The translations under genes were made by a program, and so were the position numbers. Positions 43,076-50,274 of a DNA stretch of 64,000 nt are shown piece after piece; the first letter of the stretch is position 1, and each line of letters starts with the position of its first letter. The stretch covers positions 19,901-83,900 of the forward strand of contig JAEEVR010000011.1 of NCBI GenBank assembly GCA_016290995.1, given 5' to 3'. This stretch comes from Treponema sp. (GTDB lineage: Bacteria; Spirochaetota; Spirochaetia; Treponematales; Treponemataceae). The notes beneath the pieces were generated by a model, which was not told the origin of the DNA, did no database searches, and saw only the letters and a list, made by a program, of their open reading frames with translations.

Positions 43076-43552
43076 ATGAAAAAGACTATCTTATTATTTT
43101 TTGTTTTATGTGTTTTGGGACACGCATTCGCTCAGACAACGCTTGTTCCCAAAAAGAAGGTGATATCGCCGCAGTTTGAAAAGTTTGCAAAATACGGATT
43201 AGCAAATAGTGACGATTCAGTTTTTATGTTTAAACAGTACGGAATCCCGGTTATAGTACATTTTCGAAATGACAACGAAGGGATTTTGTTCTACGCTCTT
43301 GACGGCGACATGAGAACTGATGAGCGAATTTTGAATAATGGCACAATTGTCGCCGGTTTTCGCGGAAGCGCGGTCGAGACTTCATTTTTTATTTTTGACT
43401 ATTCTGACACAAAATTGGCCTTGGCCCTTTACGAAGCCCCTGCCGGCCGAGAATTCTTATTGCTAGAAAAAACACAATTTGAAAAGGACGCGTTGATTGA
43501 GAGGATTATCGAAGGTCAGACTGAACTTAAATGGATAAGGGATGAATTGTAA
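43076..43552 (+). CDS. Small exported protein of unknown function
   Basis: 158 residues with a textbook signal peptide (TILLFFVLCVLGHAFA, cleavage near AFA-Q). The mature part is about 135 residues of mixed beta/alpha sequence with no recognised family. GGGG upstream may be the ribosome site. It follows the 83-residue gene by 30 nt and could be co-transcribed with it. The base composition is more AT-rich than the surrounding core genes. Confidence 0.65.
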   Translation: MKKTILLFFVLCVLGHAFAQTTLVPKKKVISPQFEKFAKYGLANSDDSVFMFKQYGIPVIVHFRNDNEGILFYALDGDMRTDERILNNGTIVAGFRGSAVETSFFIFDYSDTKLALALYEAPAGREFLLLEKTQFEKDALIERIIEGQTELKWIRDEL

Positions 43553-43565
43553 ACGTATAAAAATT

Positions 43566-43595
43566 TTGGACTTTTTTGAAAAGATGTGGTAGAAT
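43566..43595 (+). promoter_or_regulatory. Probable promoter for the 43632 gene
   Basis: TTGGAC (43566-43571), 18-bp spacer, TAGAAT (43590-43595). A 36-nt leader with AAGGAG follows before the ATG at 43632. Confidence 0.45.
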
Positions 43596-43631
43596 AGAAA
43601 TGTATTATTTAAAATACATAAGGAGATAGAA

Positions 43632-44324
43632 ATGTTTGAAACTGAAGATGAATTTGATTCAGTTATTAAGCAAGAATGGGGTTTACCTATCGTATACGAT
43701 GGAATAACCAACATTGATGAATACACAAAAGCTCCGATAAAAATTTTGTGGATTTTAAAAGAAGGAAACGAAGGTGAGAAACAAGAGGAACGCTATCACA
43801 GAGATTTTCATCTAGACGATCATATTGTCGTTTATTATTCACGATGGAAATCAACTTACAAAAATATAATTTTAACAACATATGGAATATTGTATAACAT
43901 TCCATATAAACATATTCCATCTTTAAGCGAAGATTCAACGGTTAATGGTGAATATATGCTTAATAAAATCGCTTTGATAAATGTGAATAAAAATGGTGGT
44001 GGAGGTAGTTCGAATAGGAATGTCATTGAAGCAAACTACACGAAACATAAAAACATTCTTTTACAACAAATAGATGGCATAAATCCAGACATAATTATCA
44101 ATTGTAGCCGTGTAAAACGATTATATGAAGATGTAGCAGAAAAATACGGAATGGAAAAAAAGCAATTTACTTCTGAGTTTGAATTAAAGGTAAACTTTGC
44201 TGAAAACTCTTCTAAATTATTAATTGATTATTGGCATCCTAATGTTCGGTCTTATTACGTGTCCTCGGAAGCATATCAAAAACAAATTATTGACATATAT
44301 AAAATGTGGAAAAAAAGTAAGTAA
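43632..44324 (+). CDS. AT-rich soluble protein of unknown function
   Basis: 230 residues. The pattern of a hydrophobic strand ending in a charged motif (APIKILWILKEGNEG), a second strand IALINVNKNGGGG and a later PDIIINCSRVKRL resembles the fold signature of uracil-DNA-glycosylase-like proteins common in accessory islands, but the catalytic residues of that family are not evident, so no enzyme activity is claimed. AAGGAG precedes the ATG by 7 nt. The codon use is strongly AT-biased (many AAA, AAT, ATA codons) unlike dnaE upstream, suggesting recent transfer. Confidence 0.6.
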   Translation: MFETEDEFDSVIKQEWGLPIVYDGITNIDEYTKAPIKILWILKEGNEGEKQEERYHRDFHLDDHIVVYYSRWKSTYKNIILTTYGILYNIPYKHIPSLSEDSTVNGEYMLNKIALINVNKNGGGGSSNRNVIEANYTKHKNILLQQIDGINPDIIINCSRVKRLYEDVAEKYGMEKKQFTSEFELKVNFAENSSKLLIDYWHPNVRSYYVSSEAYQKQIIDIYKMWKKSK

Positions 44325-44344
44325 ATCATAGGCAGACTTTTATT

Positions 44345-46294
44345 ATGGATAAACTCGCAATAATCATTGTTGTATTAATGCTGGGCAACGGATACTATAA
44401 GCAATGCAACGAAAAAGCTGCGGCTAAAGAATCCAATCTAGAAATTGCTACAAAATATTACATCGCGGAAGACTACAAAGAAGCCCTGCCGTATTATAAA
44501 AAAGTCATTTATAAAGATAAAGCAATGAACAATGGTTCGACATTTTACCGATTTGCATATAGCTGGGAACGAGTCGAGCCAAATATGAAAGAATCTTTCG
44601 CGCCGTTTTATAGCATCTCGGCTTATATTCTTGAACGTGACAATGACACAAAAAACAAGTATTACTCCTACGCACTTAACAAAGAAAAAAAGTTTGGAGT
44701 AACGCATGACGGATTTAACAACGAATTAATAAATCAAATGCTTACACTCCCCTTAAATAAAAATGTCTTAATCTGTTTGTGGGCTGCAATTGCAATAGCG
44801 ACAGTATTCCTCCTAACGATAATGATAAGATTCTTTTCAACTTCAAAAAACAGAAAACCTAAATGGCATGGTTTCATGCGAGATTTGAAAGAGTTGTTTG
44901 ATACAAAGTATTATAAGTATTATTCCCAACATATGGATGAACATTTTAAGCGTTTGGAAAAATTGCAAGAACTTTATGTGCCTATGCTTCAAATGGCGAA
45001 AAATGAGCATAACATTTCTTATGAAAATTTTTTGCTTTATAAATTTTGTCAAGTTATCTTTACTAGGGATGCAAGCAAAAAGAAAATTTCTCCGAATGCC
45101 GTTGATTATAAAACTGTGGACAAGGGATTAAACGCGTTTTTTCCTGTAGAAGTTGAAAATACAGTAACTCTTGAAACATATCAAAAGAGAATAAATTTCA
45201 TCAATAAAGCTTATGCCTTTTTCTCAGCATGGCATAAACTTCAGGAAAAATATAATTATATTTTGTTTGAAATTCCAGAATGGGGAACTTTGGCAACAAC
45301 TCTTGTCCTTAGAACAAAGGATACCGTTTTATTGGAAAAAGTGAATAACATTTGCGACAATTACGAAGACGCATCTTGTTTCGGTTATCGAAAGCGTTTT
45401 ATGCTTGCCGCGAATATGATTTATCATAATACGTTTTCAAGCGGAGATGCCATTTCAGAAATTCTTAAAACAGAGATGTTTGACAGAATGACAAATAAGC
45501 GTTTCGCCTTTAGAAAGGCTTTTATGAAAATGCAGAATTTCTTAAATCACATTTTGCCGATATATTTTTTTGCTTACGTATATTCAGTCGTTTTTGCTCT
45601 TTTGGGCAGAGGTAATTCTTTTAATAACGCGCTTATTGCGTCAGTTTTTGCTGTTGCGGCCATTCCCCTAAAACGGATTATAAGCATGGATATGAAAATT
45701 ATTTCTATTTCTGAATCCGAACAAATAGCAAAAGCGAAGAAAGAAGCGCGGACAGAGCGCGCACATGATTTCAGCGGCTTGCATAGTCACAAGAACGAAA
45801 AGATATATTATGAATATGAAGAGCAGGAAGACTCTTTTGATAATTTTGATGATGATTATGAGCAACAAATAAGACGTGAAAAAAATGAAGAACGAGAACG
45901 GCGTAATCAGGAAGACCGCGAGCGTCAGAATGCTGAGCGACAAAGAAGACAAGAAGATCAAGAACGCAGAGCCGCAGAAAGAAAAAAGATTATAACGATT
46001 AGCGATATTCAGCAAAAAGGAAGGTGGTATACTATTTTTGATGAAACTGGCAAGAAAATAAAGGAAATACCTGTTTCTAAAGGAAACTTATTGGGATTTA
46101 GCAGCAGTTTTTTCATTTTGGTTTCAGGAAGATGGTATGCTACTTATGACGGGAATTGCAATAAAATAAAGGATATTCCTGTACAGAAAGGCGAATTTCA
46201 GAGTATTGCCGGTGACACTTTTATTCTCCAGCACGGAAGGTGGCTGACAACATATCGGTCGGATGGCACGAAAGTAGCTGAGCGACCTGCATGA
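44345..46294 (+). CDS. Multi-domain membrane protein with TPR-like start, Arg/Glu helix and C-terminal GRW repeats
   Basis: 649 residues. Hydrophobic N terminus, a TPR-like pair (YYIAEDYKEALPYYKKVIY), a transmembrane segment near residues 139-160, a helical cytoplasmic part, a second membrane region (about 405-445), then a highly charged Arg/Glu/Asp helix (EERERRNQEDRERQNAERQR and on, about 520-565). The C terminus carries three repeats of about 38 residues that begin GRWYTIFDETG, GRWYATYDGNC and GRWLTTYRSDG, a WG-type beta-repeat. No catalytic motif. The architecture suits an envelope sensor or scaffold. AT-rich like its neighbours; it has only a weak ribosome site. Confidence 0.7.
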   Translation: MDKLAIIIVVLMLGNGYYKQCNEKAAAKESNLEIATKYYIAEDYKEALPYYKKVIYKDKAMNNGSTFYRFAYSWERVEPNMKESFAPFYSISAYILERDNDTKNKYYSYALNKEKKFGVTHDGFNNELINQMLTLPLNKNVLICLWAAIAIATVFLLTIMIRFFSTSKNRKPKWHGFMRDLKELFDTKYYKYYSQHMDEHFKRLEKLQELYVPMLQMAKNEHNISYENFLLYKFCQVIFTRDASKKKISPNAVDYKTVDKGLNAFFPVEVENTVTLETYQKRINFINKAYAFFSAWHKLQEKYNYILFEIPEWGTLATTLVLRTKDTVLLEKVNNICDNYEDASCFGYRKRFMLAANMIYHNTFSSGDAISEILKTEMFDRMTNKRFAFRKAFMKMQNFLNHILPIYFFAYVYSVVFALLGRGNSFNNALIASVFAVAAIPLKRIISMDMKIISISESEQIAKAKKEARTERAHDFSGLHSHKNEKIYYEYEEQEDSFDNFDDDYEQQIRREKNEERERRNQEDRERQNAERQRRQEDQERRAAERKKIITISDIQQKGRWYTIFDETGKKIKEIPVSKGNLLGFSSSFFILVSGRWYATYDGNCNKIKDIPVQKGEFQSIAGDTFILQHGRWLTTYRSDGTKVAERPA

Positions 46295-46306
46295 TAGAAA
46301 GTTATA

Positions 46307-46513
46307 TTGACTAAAATGTTATACCAAAGCAAGTTGGGCAACTGCGACGAGTCCCTTGAAATTCTCAAAAAAGTTGACGGCGGATTTGTCGTACGGCTTT
46401 ATGGAGATTCTTCCAACGCACAGGCAAAAACCGATTATGTTTCAGAGAGCATGCTTTTCTCTTGCTTAAGGGCAGGTCTGTTAATTCCAATCTCCGATTC
46501 CAAGGAGCGATGA
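46307..46513 (+). CDS. Small hypothetical protein
   Basis: 68 residues if translation starts at TTG 46307, or 65 from ATG 46316; no clear Shine-Dalgarno site decides between them. It starts just after the stop of the large membrane-protein gene and ends 1 nt before the next ATG, so it is probably translated within an operon. A short alpha/beta protein (LEILKKVDGGFVVRLYG) without a recognised family. Confidence 0.5.
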   Translation: MTKMLYQSKLGNCDESLEILKKVDGGFVVRLYGDSSNAQAKTDYVSESMLFSCLRAGLLIPISDSKER

Positions 46514-46514
46514 A

Positions 46515-47069
46515 ATGCGCGATTACGAATACCAAAGTAAAATGGCCAAGCGTGTTGAAGCGCGGTATGAAAAGTGGTGTAAGGAAAACAAATTTGAATG
46601 GACGGATGAGAATGTCCGGCGGATTGTCGCTTTGAACAACGCTCTTATTGAAAAAGAAAACAAGCTATACGAACTTTTTGTCAAAGTAAAAAACGACATA
46701 GAAAACCTAATTGCGAAAGGGCATTCTTATTATGAAAACTACGACATCGAGGCTACTTTAAGTTATGAAGCGGGCGATTATTCCACGCCCATCGCTGATG
46801 ACAAGACGATGTGTGACGTTTATTGCTGCACCAATTTCAGCGCGTGTTGTTGTTTGCGGACTTCAAAAGATCGTCCGCTAGATTCCCGCGACCACGCCCT
46901 AGCTCGTGACTTAAATTGGAATCATGATATCTTCCGCAACTTTCCAGACCGCCAGCAGTACATTTGCCGCTTTCTTCATGTTCTTGCGGAAGAAGAAACA
47001 TACACGATGGAAGATTTGCTATACCTTAATCCAGACAATTTTGTAGAATGCATAGAGATTAGGAATTAA
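46515..47069 (+). CDS. Cysteine-cluster protein of unknown function
   Basis: 184 residues. The N-terminal half is helical (RYEKWCKENKFEWTDENVRR). A cysteine cluster, CDVYCCTNFSACCC (about residues 99-112), carries six cysteines in 14 residues and suggests metal binding or disulfides. No signal peptide. AAGGAG at 46502-46507 supports the ATG, which lies 1 nt after the preceding stop (TGAAATG). Function not recognised. Confidence 0.6.
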   Translation: MRDYEYQSKMAKRVEARYEKWCKENKFEWTDENVRRIVALNNALIEKENKLYELFVKVKNDIENLIAKGHSYYENYDIEATLSYEAGDYSTPIADDKTMCDVYCCTNFSACCCLRTSKDRPLDSRDHALARDLNWNHDIFRNFPDRQQYICRFLHVLAEEETYTMEDLLYLNPDNFVECIEIRN

Positions 47070-47086
47070 GGATTATCTTTGATTGG

Positions 47087-47115
47087 TTGACAAAATCACA
47101 ATACAATTATATACT
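47087..47115 (+). promoter_or_regulatory. Promoter of the ORF6N gene, leaderless spacing
   Basis: TTGACA (47087-47092), 17-bp spacer, TATACT (47110-47115); 9 nt to the ATG at 47125. It lies inside the longest possible open frame, whose ATG at 47083 is therefore excluded. Confidence 0.6.
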
Positions 47116-47124
47116 ATATATAAT

Positions 47125-48075
47125 ATGGCACTAGCGGAAAACTCAATCGCAATTTACGATGCGGAAAGCCTCAAAAATAAAATCCACACAATTCGCGGCG
47201 TTCAAGTTATGCTGGACTTTGATTTGGCTGAGATTTATGGGTATGAGACAAAATATTTTAACAGACAGGTAAAAAATAACATCGAGCGATTTGATGAAGA
47301 CTTTATGTTTCAATTGACAAAAGAAGAATATGAACAGTTAAACTTAAGGTGCAAATTTTGCACCTCAAGTTTGAGCAATGAAAACTTGAAGTCACAAATT
47401 GTGACTTCAAACTGGGGCGGAACACGTTATAGACCCTATGCATTTACGGAACAAGGCATTTATATGCTCATGACTGTCTTAAAAGGCGAACTGGCCGTTG
47501 CCCAAAGCAAAACGCTTATCCGAATGTTCAAAGAGATGAAACACTTTCTTCAAAACAACGCCCATGTTTTTGCGGAAATCGACAACATCAAAAAACATCT
47601 TTTGAATTCCGACATTCACCAAAAGGAGACGGATAAAAAGATTGCCCAGCTTTTTACGCTTATGGACAAGTACAATGTTAAGGATGAGCAAGGCATTTTC
47701 TTTCAGGGGCAGATTTTTGACGCATACGCAAAGTTTGAAAGCTTTGTCGCTCAAGCAAAGCAAGAAATTATTCTAATTGACAATTATGTTGACTTGAGCA
47801 TTTTGGAACGCCTTGCAAAAAAGAAAAAGAATGTCGCCTTAACGATTTATACTGATCCAAAAACAAAGTTGACGGCGCAAGATATTCAAAAATTCAACGC
47901 GCAATATCCAACTCTTGTTTTGAATCACACGACAAAAATGCATGACCGTTTTTTAATAATCGACAAGAAGGTTTTGTACCACATAGGCGCGTCGTTAAAA
48001 GACTTGGGCAAAAAATGCTTTGCCTTTGAAGTTCTGTACTCTTCTTTTATTCCAAGCGTTTTGAACAATGTGTAA
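47125..48075 (+). CDS. ORF6N-domain protein with phospholipase-D-like C-terminal domain
   Basis: 316 residues. The N-terminal ORF6N domain, typical of phage antirepressors and mobile elements, covers about residues 10-130 (IRGVQVMLDFDLAEIYGYET, FMFQLTKEEYEQL, YAFTEQGIYMLMTVLKG). A helical linker follows (KHLLNSDIHQKETDKKI), then a PLD-like region with MHDRFLIIDKKVLYHIGAS, in which the HxK part of the HKD motif is reduced to His-Asp-Arg, so catalysis is doubtful. Such two-domain proteins are frequent in bacterial islands; the role may be DNA-linked regulation. Leaderless start. Next to a decayed AAA+ ATPase fragment. Confidence 0.8.
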   Translation: MALAENSIAIYDAESLKNKIHTIRGVQVMLDFDLAEIYGYETKYFNRQVKNNIERFDEDFMFQLTKEEYEQLNLRCKFCTSSLSNENLKSQIVTSNWGGTRYRPYAFTEQGIYMLMTVLKGELAVAQSKTLIRMFKEMKHFLQNNAHVFAEIDNIKKHLLNSDIHQKETDKKIAQLFTLMDKYNVKDEQGIFFQGQIFDAYAKFESFVAQAKQEIILIDNYVDLSILERLAKKKKNVALTIYTDPKTKLTAQDIQKFNAQYPTLVLNHTTKMHDRFLIIDKKVLYHIGASLKDLGKKCFAFEVLYSSFIPSVLNNV

Positions 48076-48084
48076 AATATTGTA

Positions 48085-48240
48085 GAGCTTCCCAAGACCG
48101 ATTTTGCGGACGATGTTGTCTATTTGGCCGCCAGAAAAATCGTAAGCGGCGGCAAAGTCTTTGGCTTGGTTTTCGTTCAGACAAGAAAGTTTGTCCCTGC
48201 AAATGCAAATTTTTGATTCAACTGAAGGGTTAATATTTCC
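48085..48240 (-). pseudogene. Remnant of an AAA+ ATPase (C-terminal lid part)
   Basis: The minus-strand frame reads NPSVESKICICRDKL then LNENQAKDFAAAYDFSGGQI and DNIVRKI. The DFSGGQIDNIVRK pattern and the preceding helix are the hallmark of the small lid domain of SpoVK-type AAA+ ATPases. No Walker A or B part is left, and the frame runs from a stop codon at 48271-48273 into the 3' end of the ORF6N gene, so this is a relic and not a gene. It shows that the island lost an ATPase gene. Confidence 0.65.
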
Positions 48241-48250
48241 ACTAGCAAAA

Positions 48251-48271
48251 CCACACGAAGTGTGGTAGAAT
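48251..48271 (+). promoter_or_regulatory. Hairpin/operator and -10 box before the 48278 gene
   Basis: CCACAC-GAA-GTGTGG (48251-48265) is a perfect palindrome, directly followed by TAGAAT (48266-48271) and, 6 nt later, the ATG at 48278. A weak TAGCAA (48243-48248) sits 17 bp upstream as a possible -35. Confidence 0.4.
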
Positions 48272-48277
48272 CACCCT

Positions 48278-49354
48278 ATGGAAATTCTGACTCCTTGGAC
48301 TGGGGAAATTCTCGCGCTTAGCATGATGCTTGTGTTGAACGCGCGCGTGTTTTGGACCAGGCGAACAAGAATTGACGCGCTTAGCCTTTTGGGGCCTTTT
48401 AGCGTTTTGACTATAATTTTGTCGGCCTTTGCTTGGGGCCTTAGGTCGGCCAACATCGCGATTTTGGCGTTAAGCTTGCTTTGCGCGGTCATCAACTACC
48501 GCAGCTTGGTGCGATTTTCGCAAAGGTTGTTTGTCGACTCCTACAGCCTAAAATTCTTTATCGCTTCCGTCATTCTCCTAATCGCTACAATAATCCTTCT
48601 TTCTATAGAAATAACCGGCAGGCCGATCCGCCTTCAAACACGCCGCTACAACGTCGACGTAGAACGGGAGTTCTTTTCCGCTCCGCTAAACAACGAAAGC
48701 TTTGAGCTAAAAAAGGCCGTGGACGTCAGAGACCAAAGAAACTTCACCTTGTACACTTTTTACAACAGCGACGCAAGAGTCCAAAAAGACGCGGTTATGA
48801 TTTTTGTTCCGGACGTTATGGCGGAATCTCTTTCTTACGAGCCATACTTTATCCTTTTGGCCAGGCGCGGCTGGACTGTTTTGGCGGCCGACATGTACAA
48901 GCGGGAATTGGGAAACTCAAAATTCTTCCGCCGTTTTTCCTTGATTTGGGACGCCTTTTCTTTGGGCGGAAGCGAGGGAATCAAAAAGCAAATGGCCTTT
49001 CAATCCAGGGGCAAGCGCTTTCACGACATTTACGAAAGCTCTTACAAGGCCTTGGCAAAGATCGCGGCGGAACGCTATCCCGGCAAAAAAGTTTTTGTGG
49101 CCAGCGACGCAAGCGCCTTTTTGCCCCAAGCCAAGCTTGAGACGATTTTTCCGGAATCCCGCTTTTTGAACTTACAGTCGATCAAGGAATACACGACGCC
49201 GGGCTACGGCTTTGTGGCGCAGACAAATCCGTTTTTTTCTTGGCTTTTCCTTGGAAAAAAACGCGACAAAACTTCTTTTGAGCCCAGCTGGTGCGCCACG
49301 CAAACAATAAAAGAGCTTGAACGCTTTTGCTACAAAAGCCACGGAGGAAATTAA
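48278..49354 (+). CDS. Membrane protein with alpha/beta-hydrolase-like soluble part
   Basis: 358 residues. Four hydrophobic segments in the first 125 residues, then a soluble part with an alternating beta/alpha pattern: VMIFVPDVMAESLSYEPYF, LLARRGWTVLAADMY and KKVFVASDASAF. This looks like an alpha/beta-hydrolase fold in which the nucleophile elbow reads ASDAS instead of a G-x-S-x-G, so it is possibly inactive or a member of another fold. No ribosome site. The end overlaps the ribosome-binding site of the Nif3-family gene, which starts 2 nt later. Confidence 0.65.
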   Translation: MEILTPWTGEILALSMMLVLNARVFWTRRTRIDALSLLGPFSVLTIILSAFAWGLRSANIAILALSLLCAVINYRSLVRFSQRLFVDSYSLKFFIASVILLIATIILLSIEITGRPIRLQTRRYNVDVEREFFSAPLNNESFELKKAVDVRDQRNFTLYTFYNSDARVQKDAVMIFVPDVMAESLSYEPYFILLARRGWTVLAADMYKRELGNSKFFRRFSLIWDAFSLGGSEGIKKQMAFQSRGKRFHDIYESSYKALAKIAAERYPGKKVFVASDASAFLPQAKLETIFPESRFLNLQSIKEYTTPGYGFVAQTNPFFSWLFLGKKRDKTSFEPSWCATQTIKELERFCYKSHGGN

Positions 49355-49356
49355 CG

Positions 49357-50121
49357 ATGACCCTTTACGAACTTGACGCGTATTTCAACTCGTTCCTTAA
49401 AAAAGAAAACTACGAGGCGGACCCCAGCAGGAACGGAATCCAAATCCAAAACTCCGCTCCCGACAAAAAGAAAATAAAGAAAGCGGCCTTTGCCGTTGAC
49501 GCAAGCCTGGACACCGCCCTCGAAGCGGCCCGCCAAGGCTGCGACGTTTTGTTCGTCCACCACGGCCTTTACTGGGGCGGCTGCGAAATTATGACCGACC
49601 TCCACTACCAGCGCGTGGCGGCCTTTATAAAAAACGACATGGCCTTGATCGGCTACCACATTCCCCTTGACGCAAACAAAGAAGCCGGAAACAACTGGGG
49701 CATGGCCCGCCGCCTTGGCCTTAAGGCCGCAAAGGACTTTGCCGCCTGGCGCGGAATGACAATCGGCGTAAAGGGCCGCCTTCCAAAGCCGATGACCATC
49801 GAGCAATTGGCGGACGCCGCGCTTTTGAAAGCCAAGCCCAACCAGATCCTTTCTTTTGGCCCAAAGAAAATTTCCACCGTCGGCATCGTCTCGGGCGGAG
49901 CGGGAGAAGACCACTGGGCCGCCTGGAAAGAGGGCCTTGACTGCTACATCACCGGCGAAATCGGCCACTGCGATTACAACCCTATTAAGGAAGAAAAACT
50001 CAACGTAATCGCGGGCGGTCACTACAACACCGAAACCGTCGGCGTACAGCTTGTAATGAAGAAATTAAAGGAAGAAAAAGGCGTCGCCGGCGTCTTTATC
50101 GACTTTCCGAGCGGAATGTAA
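49357..50121 (+). CDS. Nif3-like dinuclear metal centre protein
   Basis: 254 residues from ATG 49357; GGAGG 11 nt upstream excludes the in-frame ATG at 49327. Typical Nif3/YbgI/DUF34 motifs: NGIQIQ, AVDASLDTALEAARQGCDVL, FVHHGLYWGG (first metal pair), YHIPLDAN, GGHYNTETVGV (second set). The family forms toroidal hexamers with two metals per subunit; a cofactor-damage or GTP-cyclohydrolase-like role has been proposed and is unsettled. It overlaps nothing, and the glutamate-synthase promoter begins 12 nt after its stop. Confidence 0.92.
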   Translation: MTLYELDAYFNSFLKKENYEADPSRNGIQIQNSAPDKKKIKKAAFAVDASLDTALEAARQGCDVLFVHHGLYWGGCEIMTDLHYQRVAAFIKNDMALIGYHIPLDANKEAGNNWGMARRLGLKAAKDFAAWRGMTIGVKGRLPKPMTIEQLADAALLKAKPNQILSFGPKKISTVGIVSGGAGEDHWAAWKEGLDCYITGEIGHCDYNPIKEEKLNVIAGGHYNTETVGVQLVMKKLKEEKGVAGVFIDFPSGM

Positions 50122-50132
50122 ACCCCTCCGTA

Positions 50133-50162
50133 TTGACAAAAACGCCTAAAATTCGCTAAAAT
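50133..50162 (+). promoter_or_regulatory. Promoter of the gltD-asnB-gltB operon
   Basis: TTGACA (50133-50138), 18-bp spacer, TAAAAT (50157-50162). The start of transcription is expected near 50169, giving a leader of about 105 nt before the gltD ATG. Confidence 0.6.
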
Positions 50163-50172
50163 ATGCCCCATA

Positions 50173-50256
50173 AACGGCAATGACGCTGTGGAAATGGGAT
50201 TATTTTGCCCTAAGCAAAGTGATTCTGTTCCCACAGCGTCTTTTTTTTGCCGTTTT
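50173..50256 (+). ncRNA. Structured leader with terminator-like hairpin before gltD
   Basis: GACGCTGTGG (50182-50191) pairs perfectly with CCACAGCGTC (50231-50240), and eight T follow directly (50241-50248), as in an intrinsic terminator. An outer stem, AAACGGCA (50173-50180) with TGCCGTTT (50248-50255), encloses it, and the 39-nt loop holds a small TTTGC/GCAAA hairpin. This suggests a riboswitch or attenuator that senses nitrogen status or a small RNA. It matches no class known to me; the glutamine riboswitch signature was not seen. AGGAGG and the gltD start follow. Confidence 0.5.
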
Positions 50257-50274
50257 ACAGGAGGACATACAAAG

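Noticed and set aside
47083..47124. Longer start of the ORF6N protein
   Set aside because: This ATG lies upstream of the likely promoter at 47087-47115.
50188..50274. In-frame extension of GltD by 29 residues
   Set aside because: The sequence forms the structured leader and carries AGGAGG before ATG 50275; GltD proteins begin at that point.
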